DNA of 64,000 bases, taken from Capsicum annuum. Lineage: Eukaryota > Streptophyta > Magnoliopsida > Solanales > Solanaceae. The position numbers were made by a program, and so were the translations under genes. Numbering within the stretch: position 1 is the stretch's first letter; each line of letters opens with the position of its first letter. Below the pieces are notes generated by a model that saw only the letters and a list, made by a program, of their open reading frames with translations, made no database searches and was not told the origin of the DNA. Positions 23,971-34,587 of this stretch are shown piece after piece. The stretch covers positions 46,447,131 to 46,511,130 of the forward strand of contig NC_061119.1 of NCBI RefSeq assembly GCF_002878395.1. Direction: 5' to 3'.

Positions 23971-24321
23971 ATGAAGCTATTTCCTGGAAGTCCTCATTTT
24001 GAAACTCATCAAATGGGCTATTATTGCTTTTCTCTCTGCCTCATTTTTTTGCTTGCATTTATGTCAGAGTTTTGTTCTTTGTACACATTTACCAAGAAGG
24101 AATTGGAAGAAAAAGGCCACAAAGGTTTTTTACAAGATGCTGGATTTCATGGTTTGAGGATGTTTATGTCTTACTTGGTTATCATCTGTATAATCACAAC
24201 TGATTTCAGGTTTTTCTTGGTGGCTGTTTCTGGATATGCTGTTGGTAATTTAGTTTGTAAGATGTACCAATATCATGGTGACCAATGGGAATCAGTGAAT
24301 GATGACCCATGCACTATCTGA
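23971..24321 (+). CDS. Derived CTR/COPT copper-transporter-like protein
   Basis: The start is ATG 23971; the codon before it is GTG, and an in-frame stop at 23956 blocks extension. The product is 116 residues. The family forms trimeric membrane channels that import Cu(I). Three membrane segments are visible: about 16-35, 62-76 and 80-98, with the family's GxxxG packing motif at G88-G92 (GYAVG). However, the Met-rich extracellular N-terminus is missing and the MxxxM motif of the second segment is replaced by isoleucines (positions 71 and 75). Aligned with the gene at 26826 it is clearly a paralogue. It may be a non-transporting subunit, a divergent transporter or a gene in decay; the frame is intact. 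A solo LTR begins 43 bp after its stop. Confidence 0.75.
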   Translation: MKLFPGSPHFETHQMGYYCFSLCLIFLLAFMSEFCSLYTFTKKELEEKGHKGFLQDAGFHGLRMFMSYLVIICIITTDFRFFLVAVSGYAVGNLVCKMYQYHGDQWESVNDDPCTI

Positions 24322-24364
24322 ACTTGCAATCTGTGCGATCAGTGTTTTTTTGAAGCCTAGTACT

Positions 24365-25315
24365 TGTTGGTGCATTTTATTATTAAAATAAAAATATTAA
24401 AGTGCATGACAATTAGTAGGCATAAAGTGAAGAAAGTGGTGTCATTATTCTTGTAACTTACCACATTATATTTTATATTAGTGGGTATGAATTGTGATAA
24501 AGATGACCATAAGTTCTTGTAACTCATATGATCGTTAGTTCTTATAACTATCAAGGTCATTAATTCTTGTAACTCCATGGTCATTACTTACATGTAACTT
24601 ATGTAATATCAAGACTATTCATCTACCTACATTACTACCCCTCATTCATCATATTCATTACATGGAAGAATTCTACAACTATAAATAATGGTGGCTCTTC
24701 CTTTGTGTTGATGTAGAATGTACAAGAAAATATGATAAGTGTGGAAAAGATTTTAGTGTGTAGTAGTGAAAGAAAGAGTTGAGACAAAGAAAATATTCTA
24801 AGTCCTTAACTATATTCACTATATAAAGAGAGTAAAGATGTGTTGAAGGAAGGTGTTTTTATGGTGGAGCTTTGGACTCTTCAACTAATCCGGAGTTGTT
24901 TGAGTTGTACATCGTTGATGGGTTGTTATATTCTGGAGGGGATAAGTCAAGAGATATACTGCTGGATCCAGTGGCGGATCTACCCTTTGCCGAGGGGGTT
25001 CAGATGAACCCCCTTCGGCGAAAAATTATGCTATATATGCATGGTTAAAATTATTTTTTATGTATATATATTAGACGTTGAACCCCCTTCGGTTAGTTCG
25101 TATATTCCCTTATGAACCCCCTTCGTGAATATCCTGGCTCCGCCACTGGCTGGATCAACGTAAATTATGCCGCAGTGGACTTGAATCTTCTTAAAAAAAA
25201 GCGAGATATCCGCGCCTCAGCCAAGAAGGATATGATATTATTTTCTTTAATTTTTTTTTGTTCCTTTTATTTCAATTGTGACAATTATTGCAATTTGTAG
25301 TATATTACACCAACA
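24365..25315 (+). repeat. Solo LTR (about 770 bp without its inserted MITE)
   Basis: It begins TGTTGGTG and ends CACCAACA, a perfect 8-bp inverted pair, with near-matching 5-bp flanks (gtact at 24360-24364 and gaact at 25316-25320). Inside are a TATA box (tataaata, 24680-24687) and an AATAAA at 24388-24393. There is no primer site, purine tract or coding sequence, so this is probably the product of LTR-LTR recombination. It lies 43 bp past the first COPT stop codon and may provide that gene's 3' end. Confidence 0.6.
24969..25148. mobile_element. hAT-type MITE with 8-bp target duplication
   Basis: The ends are CAGTGGCGGATC and GGCTCCGCCACTG, imperfect terminal inverted repeats (CAGTGGCGGA..TCCGCCACTG), and the element is flanked by perfect 8-bp copies of gctggatc (24961-24968 and 25149-25156). 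An 8-bp duplication is diagnostic of hAT transposition. The 180-bp body repeats the motif gaacccccttcg three times. It is nested inside the solo LTR. Confidence 0.92.
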
Positions 25316-25323
25316 GAACTCTT

Positions 25324-25498
25324 CTGGCATTGCCCCCAATTTATTGAGTATGATACAGCCCTCTTTTTTGGGCCGAGATACATCTATTGAAAACAACATC
25401 TCTACCTTTGAGCTAGAGGTAAATTGCATATACTCTACACTCACTGGACCCCAATTCTGTGAGGTTATACTGAATATGTTATTGTTATTATTGTTGAT
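25324..25498 (+). mobile_element. SolS/TS-type SINE, diverged
   Basis: The body carries gccgagatacatctattgaaaacaacatctctacctttgagctagaggtaa and a cactggaccccaattctgtgaggttatactg segment, then a (TTG/TTA)n tail, the arrangement of Solanaceae tRNA-derived SINEs. It is flanked by 9-bp direct repeats agaactctt (25315-25323 and 25499-25507). It sits directly against the end of the solo LTR. Confidence 0.8.
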
Positions 25499-25507
25499 AG
25501 AACTCTT

Positions 25508-26825
25508 TTTATACATTAATTAAAGATTACGTTGACTTACAAGAACATATGCAATGTTTATACTTAGTCTGATGCAATAACTTGACAAATAAGTTAATAA
25601 TCTGCTATATCCATTTTAATTGTATGTAATGGACTTTACGTGGAATGGAAAAGATGATGATAGGGATTGCTCTTTTTAATGAATTTTAGGAATTTTACGC
25701 AATTGTTTTCTTTAATGAATTTTACGCGGCATAAATTAATATTAATATGACTAATGGTTTCGAATATTGATTGATCATTTTAAAAAAATTTATGTTTTGG
25801 AGGAAATTTATGGAAGCTACTCATTGATCCTACGAGCGTTGTCACCATATGTGAATTATATTATGCCCTGGTAAACTGAAATTCTCGAAATTAAACAAAA
25901 ACGATCAATAAGATTAAAAGTCTGTTTCATATATCCTGGCCCTATATCCTCCCTTGGCCTCACCTCGTAGGGCGGGCTGGCGCACCTTTGGTACTTCAAT
26001 AACATTGGTTGTTTGATGTTGATTTTCTATCCTTTCGATAAGATAAAACATATTTAGTAATTAATTTTTTTGTCTTAAAATAATTATCACATTTCACTTG
26101 AGAATTGATTTGACTAATTTTAGTAGTTGAATTGAGTTTTTAAATTAAGTGATGTTTTTAACATCATGATATTTAAAAACTACACGAAAAGTACTATAAG
26201 TTACGTTGCAATTCTTCTCATATAAATAAGATGTAAAAAAAGAAAAAGACATCTCAAAATATTGATAAAAATTCATATAATTTGACTCTCAATAAAATAA
26301 TCCTAATTAACAAGTACTTTGGGACGAGGGAATTCCTAGTTTAAAGGTTGTTGTTGTCTTTCTTTAACTCATTCAAACGACGAGATTCTTTTCCAAAACA
26401 GAGATTTCAACGTTGAAAGATAACGGACGTTGTTGTCTTTAGGCTGGCGCCAGCAATAATATATTCTCCCTTGCCCATTTCAAATAAACAGACAACATAC
26501 AAAATAGTCATTTTCATCTTTGTTATGATCAAGAGATGATTCGGAATTTAAGCTCTATATATCGGTTCGCTCTTTAAGATTCTAAGTATTAAATCATTAT
26601 ATTAAAATTATAGGTTCATATATACTATTTGTCGCAATTTTAATTTTAAATTTTTACACAAATTTATATTGTACGTCAAAAATATTGTATTCATATGAAC
26701 CCGACAACTTACAGCTTCATCCACCCTTTACAATGACTTTTACAAATTTATTTAAACACAACTCCTAACCAAACGATTCATCTAACATTCTGTCTCTCTC
26801 CCTAATAACTCTAATTCCTAAAAAA
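25508..26825. other. Intergenic region upstream of the second COPT gene
   Basis: No gene was recognised. A degraded Stowaway-like element is likely around 26065-26300 (ttatcacatttcacttgagaattg and, reversed, attcatataatttgactctcaa). A TATA-like tatttaaa lies at 26749-26756, 70 bp before the start codon of the second COPT gene, with a pyrimidine-rich leader (ctctctccctaataactc). Confidence 0.5.
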
Positions 26826-27272
26826 ATGTCACACACACACGAGCATCAAGGAAACATGGACATGCCTCATGATGATATGCCTATGGTGATGAACATGATG
26901 ATGCAAATGAATTTCTATTGGGGTAAAGATGTGACAATATTATTTAAAGGATGGCCAGACAACAACCTAAGCATGTACATATTGTCTTTGTTCTTTGTTT
27001 TCTTTATGGCTTTTGGTGTCGAAATTATGTCGATGGGTTCGAAAATGATCATCAAGAGGCCCATAGTTGGTGGACTAATTCGGGATGGGATTTATTACAC
27101 TGTTCGAATGGTTCTTGTTTATTTTGTTATGCTTGCTGTTATGTCCTTCAACATTGGTATTTTCATTGTTGCTATTTTAGGCCATGGTTTGGGCTTCGTC
27201 GTTGTTAAATTCCTTGAACTTGCCGCGGCTGAGACAACGACGGACTCAAATGCTACTGATCCTAAAGTTTGA
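26826..27272 (+). CDS. CTR/COPT copper transporter, canonical
   Basis: An intronless gene of 148 residues; start context AAAAAATGTC. Residues 1-30 are rich in His and Met (MSHTHEHQ, then a run with MPMVMNMMMQM), the extracellular copper-collecting segment, ending in the family's NFYWGKDVTILFKGW signature. Membrane segments lie at about 48-68, 93-111 and 112-131. The second carries the MxxxM filter motif (M102, M106) and the third the GxxxG packing motif (G119, G123). Proteins of this kind import Cu(I) across the plasma or internal membrane as trimers. The C-terminal Cys motif of some relatives is absent. It is a tandem paralogue of the gene at 23971, 2.5 kb upstream in the same orientation. 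Confidence 0.93.
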   Translation: MSHTHEHQGNMDMPHDDMPMVMNMMMQMNFYWGKDVTILFKGWPDNNLSMYILSLFFVFFMAFGVEIMSMGSKMIIKRPIVGGLIRDGIYYTVRMVLVYFVMLAVMSFNIGIFIVAILGHGLGFVVVKFLELAAAETTTDSNATDPKV

Positions 27273-27517
27273 TTTAATTCTTTGCTATTTCATGTGTTTA
27301 ATTTCTTGTTTCTATTTCATGTTTGTAATTTTATGGGATCGTATGAGGGTTGAATATTTATTATTTGGCTTTAGTTTGTGATCTTCATGATTTGTCGTGC
27401 AACCATTTTTGTGATCATGTACTTAATAATGTTTTTGTGCAACAACATTCCAATGGAATGAATTGTGGGAAAAGTAGTCACATAATTATGAATTATGGGA
27501 AAAGCATATTGTATTTA

Positions 27518-27714
27518 GGACTCATTTGGTACGAGAGATAACTAACACGGAGATTAATTTAGAATGAGCTTATCACATGTTTGGTTGAAATAAAATGCAT
27601 GGAATAACTAATCTTTGGATTAGTTATCCCAGGTAGGTAGTGTTGCTTTTATCCCATCTTGAGGGATAAAAGATAATTAATCCTACGATAATGTGTTACC
27701 AACCAAACGACCCC
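27518..27714. mobile_element. PIF/Harbinger (Tourist)-like MITE
   Basis: The left end ggactcatttggtacga and the right end, reversed (ggggtcgtttggttggtaa), form an imperfect terminal repeat; flanks are tta and taa, the three-base target type of this superfamily. The interior carries ggataactaatctttggattagttatcc, itself an inverted repeat. The length is about 197 bp. It lies just before the pararetrovirus block. Confidence 0.65.
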
Positions 27715-27865
27715 TAATCTTCTATAGATCTGGGGAGCCATAAGAAAGGAAGAGTTCAAATGAATCCCTTTTATTGGAAAGTAATGTTTCCAGAGAAGGT
27801 AGACGAAAAAATATTGTATATTGTGTGTCTATTAGATCTATTAAATATCCGCACCCCCCTACAAT

Positions 27866-27876
27866 TGGTATCAGAC
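27866..27876 (+). promoter_or_regulatory. Pararetroviral tRNA-Met primer-binding site
   Basis: TGGTATCAGAC, with the following cccc, is the minus-strand primer site used by plant pararetroviruses. It lies nine bases after the 30-bp sequence repeated at the right end. By convention it is position 1 of the viral map. Confidence 0.85.
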
Positions 27877-27979
27877 CCCAGTAATTCAAAAGATACGGAA
27901 GTGAGACATATGTTAGTGTTATTAGAGTTATTAGAATTTATGTTAGAATTATTAGATTTACCTAATTATTAAATTAATT

Positions 27980-28237
27980 ATGCGAAGACCATTTAAAAAT
28001 AGAGAAGCTTTTAGAAAAATTAAAGAATCTTTAATTAGTAATTATTCAGAATATATAAGTCTAAATAAAACAAAAGAAAACCCACAAAGATTAGCCTACT
28101 TAATTACATTAATATCTAGTATTGAATCAAAATTAATAATCCATTTAAAATCTAGGAGAATGAAACACATACTACCTAATTATGATAAAATAAGATTTAG
28201 ATATCCGCCAAGATATTATAAATATAATTTAAAATGA
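27980..28237 (+). CDS. Viral small ORF, 85 codons, unknown function
   Basis: A lysine- and tyrosine-rich frame whose stop overlaps the next ATG (ATGA at 28234). No domain was recognised. It ends in a tyrosine/proline-rich stretch (YPPRYYKYNLK), echoing the end of the leader ORF at 35411 (YIPYLPNYSYKYLP), so the two may be distant paralogues. Position and coupling suggest a real viral gene, intact in this copy. Confidence 0.55.
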   Translation: MRRPFKNREAFRKIKESLISNYSEYISLNKTKENPQRLAYLITLISSIESKLIIHLKSRRMKHILPNYDKIRFRYPPRYYKYNLK

Positions 28238-28446
28238 ATAAAGTACAACAATACAAAGAATTAAAACAAATTATTTCTGAAAAACGTAAAGAATTAAAAA
28301 TAAGAATAAAAAGACTACATTATAATATATTTGCCGGAGTTAGTAAAAACTCAATAGATACACAAAAAGATGAAATATTAAAATTAGAATCACAAATAGA
28401 TAGTTTAGAATATATATATCAACATGAACTATTCACAATAAAATGA
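28234..28446 (+). CDS. Viral small ORF, 70 codons, coiled-coil-like
   Basis: It is entered by an ATGA overlap with the preceding ORF and left by an ATGA overlap with the coat-protein ORF (28443). The product is rich in K, E and I with heptad-like spacing, suggesting a short coiled coil. Function unknown; compare the 72-codon ORF at 35599, which has the same arrangement. Confidence 0.55.
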   Translation: MNKVQQYKELKQIISEKRKELKIRIKRLHYNIFAGVSKNSIDTQKDEILKLESQIDSLEYIYQHELFTIK

Positions 28447-30227
28447 ACAAAGAAGAATTTATAATAGATGAAAAAATATATGAAAACCACGAAGGATCAA
28501 AAATAAAAATAGTATTTTCTAATCTAGGAAGAAGATATAAGAAAATAGGTGAACATTTATATCTAATGTTAGAAAAAGAAGAATTAAAATTAGAAGATAA
28601 ATTAACAGCAATGGTAAGAATAGAAAAAGAAAATGAAGAGATAGATAGGAAAAAAGAAATAGAAAAAATAAAACAACAAACTACGGAAGAAATACGAAAA
28701 ATAGAAGAAACTAAAAATAATAGGATTGCTGAATTAGAAAAAGAATTACAAATGTTAAAAGAGCTGTATGAACAAAGGCAAAAAGAAAAAGAAGAAAAAG
28801 ATAGAGAACAAAAATTACTAAACGAGATAAATCAATTTAAGGAAAAATTGGAAATAAAAAACAAAGAATTAGAAATAAATAATATAGATGTCGAAGAGAC
28901 AGAGACAGACAATTATGATTCCGAAGATAGTGAAACATATACAGAAATATTAACAAATACAAAAAATTTAGAAATCAATGAAAAACAAAAAGAAATTAAT
29001 GAGGAAAATTTAGAAAGTACCCACACAGAAATAAATACTCTTGATAAAAAAGAAGATGAAAATATAATACCTAAAACAACAGAAATAAGAAAACCTATAT
29101 ATTATAAGAATAAGTTTAAAAAATATAATGAATATGACAAATGGACACCAAAACAAATAATTAATAAAAATTATAACTTTTTAGACCTAGACTGTGTAAT
29201 AGATACAGAAAAAACAATACAATTATGGATAGGATATATGACAAAACAATTATTAGATAATAATATAAATATAACAGATGCACCAGAATATATAGAAAGA
29301 ACACTAATAGGATCAGTAAAACTATGGTTTTCAAATTTAACCGAAAATAGCAAGAAAGTATTAAGAACTAATAAACCTATAGAAGGAACATCATCAACAA
29401 TAACTAAACTAACACCTATAGAATTATTAAAAAAATATGAAACAGCTATAAAAGATGAATTTGGTAGTACGACAACAATGGAAGAAGAACAAGATGAAGA
29501 AAAAGATACAAATAGAAATTTAATGTTAAAATTAGCAATATGTAATATGTGTTATATAGATGAATATACTTGCGCATTTAAAGAATATTATTACAAAGGA
29601 GCATATAGTATAGAAGAAAGTAAAGAAATAAGAAAATTATATTTTACTAAATTACCTGAGCCATTTAGTTCGAAAATAATAAAAAGTTGGGAAGAAGCAA
29701 AAATAGTAGATACGTTAGGAGCAAGAATAAAATTTTTACAACAATGGTATAGAAACTTATGTGAAAAATAAAGAGAAGAATTAAAAATGGAAAAAACATT
29801 AATAAGAAATTTAGCATGTTGCAAAAATAAAATAGCACCCCAATTTGGATGTGAAGAAAGATATTATAAGAAAAGAAAAAGACATAAGAAATATAAGAAA
29901 TATAAAAAATCAAAATATAAATATAAGAAACCAAGAAAAAGATATTATGTAAAAAATTATAAATATAAAAGACCATATAGAAAGAAGAAATCTATAAAAG
30001 AATGTACTTGTTATAATTGTGGAAAGTTAGGACATTTAGCTAGAGATTGTAAATTACCTAAAAATCCAAAAGCTAAACAAATGTCAGAAATAAAAATAGA
30101 TAATACAGAATATATGCAGATAGATTATATAGATTATGAATTAGAAAATAAGGATAGTATATATGAAATTTCAGAAAACGAAACAGATAATGAAATAGAT
30201 AGTGAAATAGATGAATCAAATGACTGA
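28443..30227 (+). pseudogene. Caulimovirid coat-protein (gag) ORF, interrupted by one stop
   Basis: The first part (442 codons) has a long charged, coiled-coil N-terminus (about residues 60-150) and an acidic spacer, then the conserved core with a GSVKLWFSNL-like segment and FLQQWYRN near its end. A premature TAA at 29769-29771 follows; the same frame runs on from 29772 to 30227 and holds a very basic stretch and a zinc knuckle of CX2CX4HX4C form (CYNCGKLGHLARDC, near 30007), the RNA-binding motif of these coat proteins. The frame is otherwise continuous. The end overlaps the movement-protein ORF by 17 bases. Confidence 0.85.
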
Positions 30228-31452
30228 AGAAGATATAAAAATAATAACAAAGGAAGAATATTTAAATGACGAAGGAACAGAACAAAAAATAATATTTGAC
30301 AGTAACATATTTGATGAAATAAAAGGAAAAGAATTAGATTTAAGTGTAGAGAAAATATTTAAAATACCAACAATAAAAAATATTTTTACTAGGAAAAAAG
30401 ATGAATATTATGTAGTATGCCAAAAAGAACATGTAATAGACTGCAGATATGCAAAAGGCAAAGCTAGTATACCACTAGTAACAAAAAGAATAATTAATAA
30501 AGAAATAAATGAAATAAAAAGTAAAGGAGATCCAATAAAATATGTACACCTTGGAGGTACAAAGATATTAATAAAAGCATGTTTTAGAGAAGGAATAGAT
30601 ACACCAATAGAATTATATTTAGCAGATGATAGAATTATAAAACCTATAGAAAAAAGCATAATAACTGCCGTAAAAGGAAATCTAATATACCAAAAATTTA
30701 AATTTATAATAAGTGCAAATTATTCAGTAGCAGTAACAAATAGAAATATAGATAAATCATTAGTATTATATTGAAAATTATCAGGAATAGAATTAACCCC
30801 AGGAAGTAAAATATTTACAGCAAAATGTAAAAATCTATATGTATTAACAACAAAACATAAATTAACAGGAAAAAATAAGATTAATAAAATACGAATAGAA
30901 AGCCCATTCGAACAAATTGTAAAAACAATAGATTATAATGATTATAGCTATAGAGACATAGATACAGAAGAAAATTTAGAAATAGTAAATGATAGAATAA
31001 GTACAACGAAAAGAATAGCTAATGAAAAATCAGAATCATCAAGCTCATCAAAAAGAACAAGTTATGAAACGAATTCAATAAGTAATTTAAATCAATATTA
31101 CATAACAGGAAAAATAAATGAAAAATAATATCTAATACTTTTGAATACAGGACAAGAAGAAAATTATATAGCAAAATATCTAGTAAAAAATGAAGAAATA
31201 AAGACTGATAATGATATGTGCCCAGATCTACCAAGAAGTTTAATAAATAATAAAAATATAGCAGAAAAAGAAATAATAATAGGAGTTAGAAAAATAAAAA
31301 TAGAATTCGAAATAAAGGAAGAAATGCAAAAAGCAGATATAATATTAGGAATAAAATGGTTAGAACAAGTAAAACCATACAATATAGAACATACACAATT
31401 AACCTTAACATATAACAAAGAAAAGTTATTCTTAAAAAGAGCCTTAACATGA
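30211..31452 (+). pseudogene. Movement-protein ORF with a C-terminal retropepsin-like segment, two stops
   Basis: A single 414-codon frame with premature stops at 30772-30774 and 31126-31128. The N-terminal half has the 30K-type movement-protein pattern of caulimovirids (YVHLGGTKILIKACFREGIDTP near 30541, then GNLIYQKFKF); such proteins form tubules through plasmodesmata. A serine-rich linker follows (about 31027-31070). The C-terminal part, 31126-31452, looks like a retropepsin fold: LLNTGQEENYI near 31135 resembles the active-site loop, with Asn where the catalytic Asp is expected, and DIILGIKWLE near 31341 resembles the second conserved segment. It abuts the polymerase ORF with one base between. 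Confidence 0.75.
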
Positions 31453-31453
31453 A

Positions 31454-33388
31454 ATGAAGATATATGTATTAATGAAGATAGTAGTAGAAGGATATTACAG
31501 TAGATATTATACGCCTATGATAGATACAGGAGCAGAAGCTAATTTATGTAGATATAATTGCTTACCAGAAAGTAAATGGGATAAATTAAAAACACCAATA
31601 ATAGTTAAAGGATTTAATAATGAAGGAAGCCTAATTACTTATAAAGCTAGGAATGTAAAAATACAAGTATGGGATAAGATATTAACAATAGAAGAAATTT
31701 ATAATTATGAATTAACATCAAAAGATATACTTTTAGGAATGCCGTTCTTAGATAAATTATACCCACATATAATAACCAAAACAGACTGGTGGTTTACAAC
31801 ACCATGTAAGCAGAAAGTAAGAGCAAAAAGAGTTAATAATAAAATAAGAAAGAAAACTGATTGGATAAAAGGAAGTGAAAAAATTACACAAAAGTTGGAA
31901 AATATAAAAAATACTGAAGATACAATAGAACTAGTAGTATTTTCGATAAATAAAATAGAAATAACTATATTTTCAATAAATAAAATAGAAATAATTCAGA
32001 AAAAACTAGAACAATTATATAGTGAAGATCCATTAAAAGGATGGGAAAAACATAAAACTACTATAAAAATTGAATAAATAGATAAAAATAGCATAATAAC
32101 CCAAAAACCATTAACATATAATTTTGACGATTTAAAAGAATTTAAAATGCACATAGATGAATTATTAGAAAAACAATATATACAAAAAAGTAATAGTAAA
32201 CATAATAGTCCAGCATTTATAGTAAATAAACATAGTAAACAAAAAAGAGGAAAAAGTAGGATGGTAATTGATTATAGAAATTTAAATGCAAAACCTATAA
32301 CATATAATTATCCAATACCAAATAAGATATTAAAAATAAGACAAATACAAGGATATAATTATTTTAGCAAATTCGATTGTAAATCAAGATTTTACCACCT
32401 AAAGCTAGAAGAAGAATCTAAAGAATTAACCGCATTTACGGTACCACAAGGATTTTATGAATGGAACGTATTACCATTTGGATATAAAAATGCACCAGGT
32501 AGATATCAACATTTTATGGATAATTATTTTAAACAATTATCTAATTGTATAGTATACATAGATGATATATTATTATATACAAAAACCAAAGAAGAACATT
32601 TAAATTTATTAGAGCAGTTTACAGATATAATAGAAAAATCGAGAATAAGTCTAAGCGAAAAGAAAGCTGAAATTATGAAAAACCAGATAGAATTTTTAGG
32701 AATACAAATAGATAAAAGTGGAGTAAAAATGCAACAACATATAGTACAAAAAATAATAAATTCGAAAGAAGAATTAGATACAAAGAAGAAATTACAATCA
32801 TTTTTAGGATTAGTAAACCAAGTAAGAGAATATATTCCAAAATTAGCAGACACTTTAAAACCACTACAGAAAAAATTAAAAAAGGATGTAGAATATAACT
32901 ATAATGAAGAAGATAAAAAACAAGTTCAAAAAATAAAATTACTTTGTAAAGAATTACCAAAATTACAATTTTCAGATGAAAATAGAAAATTTATATATAT
33001 AGTAGAAGCAGATGCTAGTGAATATAGTTACGGAGGAGTACTTAAATATCGATATGAAGCATAAAAAATAGAACACCATTGTAGATACTACTCAGGTATG
33101 TTCAATGAGACAGAAGTAAAATGGAAAATAAATAGGAAAGAATTATGTTCATTATATAAATGTTTATTAGCATTTGAGCCATATATTGTATATAACAAAT
33201 TTATTGTACGAACAGATAATACACAGGTACGCTGGTGGTTAACAAAGAAAATACAAAATTCAGTTACAACAAAAGAGATTCGGAGACTAGTTTTGAATAT
33301 ATTAAATTTCACATTCACAATTGAAGTGATCAGTACTAACAAAAATGTTATTGCAGATTACATATCAAGACAAAGATACACAGACTGA
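31454..33388 (+). pseudogene. Polymerase ORF: aspartic protease, reverse transcriptase, RNase H; two stops
   Basis: A single 645-codon frame with premature TAA codons at 32075-32077 and 33062-33064. Protease: IDTGAEANL near 31521 and DILLGMPFL near 31724. Reverse transcriptase: MVIDYRNLN near 32261, then the catalytic YIDD near 32553. RNase H: VEADASEYSYGG near 33003, RTDNTQ near 33209 and a final DYIS. There is no integrase, as expected for a pararetrovirus. The frame is continuous across both stops, so the decay is by point change only. A 121-bp piece of the reverse-transcriptase region is repeated at 36450-36570. Confidence 0.9.
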
Positions 33389-33444
33389 AATAATAGAAGA
33401 AGATACTCTAGAAAAAAATACTTAACACCCTAACTACGCTTTCA

Positions 33445-34587
33445 ATGAAAGTGGACAGTATGGGTAATGAGATAGAAAAGCTAAAGACTAATGAAGATAA
33501 ACTGAAGTCTATAGCTACAAATCTGCTAACTCAGCAGTGTGCAGAGCTATGTCGATCGGAAGACATTAAAGTTTCAGAGCTAGAAGGAGACGTTGGGACA
33601 CTCCATAAAACCCATAACATTTATCAATCTACTTCTGCAGGTACAAGCAAAGGAGTTAATCGACCAAGATACCAGAATGTAAATATGAATAAAATATTTG
33701 AAAAATCATTTACACCAAAAACACAAAAAGACCACTTGTTCATACCCCCACAAGTTAACACATACCGAGATAGCCTAAACCAAGATAAAAAAGTTTACAA
33801 CTACACCGCCCAGAAATACATAGAAAATATATACAGAGTACAAACCTTTCTAAACCATAACCCCAGAGCTACAAACATCAAAGAACCAAATACCAACTAT
33901 ATAACCCAAAAATTCCAAGGATATAACAAACTAATTGCACTACCCAAAACTAACCCAAGCCTAGTAAAAACCTGTTTTGACTATGGACTATTAAACACCA
34001 TATATACCCAAGACGGAGAAGAATTAACAGCTATGGAAGAATTATACAAAATATTCACCACCTACAAAAGGATCACAAAAGGCAATCTATTTTATATAAA
34101 ATGTTATACTGCACCGGCAGAGATACTATATGACGAAATAAAACCAGTTATACAAGTTGTAAAGATAGGACTAACTAGAGATATGATCATACCAGAAGAT
34201 ATTACACAACAACCGGAGATACCCAGAATTGAGATACCAGACTTCTATGCAAACAAACGACTTATTGGACTAGCTACGATTATTCAAGAACTAGCAAATA
34301 ATTATACTAATGGAAACCCAATATGGAGCTATTATTCGAGAGATCATCAAATGATTTATTCTAATTCAAAAGAGCTACGACAAGCAGATATGGAAGCTGT
34401 CAGACAATGGATAATGACACTACTCAACCCAGAAAAACAATCTACCGCAAGAGCAATTGAAAAAGGATTTATTTCAGACGGACTACTGACAAGATATTGT
34501 AAAATAATTGGACACAAATATCCAGATCACCAATGTTCGAGGTATAATGGAGAAGATAATATTATTCCAGAAGTACATCTAGAATAA
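33445..34587 (+). CDS. Caulimovirid transactivator/inclusion-body-like protein, intact ORF
   Basis: An uninterrupted 380-codon frame placed after the polymerase, the position of the transactivator/viroplasmin gene in caulimovirids. Residues 1-40 look coiled-coil. The C-terminus carries CKIIGHKYPDHQC near 34500, a zinc-binding-like segment. In relatives this protein allows translation of several ORFs from one RNA and builds inclusion bodies. Its base composition is less extreme than the upstream ORFs. It is the only large viral ORF here without a premature stop. The assignment rests on position and these features. Confidence 0.7.
   Translation: MKVDSMGNEIEKLKTNEDKLKSIATNLLTQQCAELCRSEDIKVSELEGDVGTLHKTHNIYQSTSAGTSKGVNRPRYQNVNMNKIFEKSFTPKTQKDHLFIPPQVNTYRDSLNQDKKVYNYTAQKYIENIYRVQTFLNHNPRATNIKEPNTNYITQKFQGYNKLIALPKTNPSLVKTCFDYGLLNTIYTQDGEELTAMEELYKIFTTYKRITKGNLFYIKCYTAPAEILYDEIKPVIQVVKIGLTRDMIIPEDITQQPEIPRIEIPDFYANKRLIGLATIIQELANNYTNGNPIWSYYSRDHQMIYSNSKELRQADMEAVRQWIMTLLNPEKQSTARAIEKGFISDGLLTRYCKIIGHKYPDHQCSRYNGEDNIIPEVHLE

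Noticed and set aside
26671..26674. GTAC copper-response core upstream of the second COPT gene
   Set aside because: A four-base motif occurs by chance every few hundred bases; no cluster was seen.
26951..27208. 85-codon frame overlapping the second COPT gene
   Set aside because: Out of frame with the clear COPT product, with no independent evidence.
27720..27827. Additional viral sequence left of the 30-bp repeat
   Set aside because: I could not match it to any part of 27858-36399; it may be host sequence.
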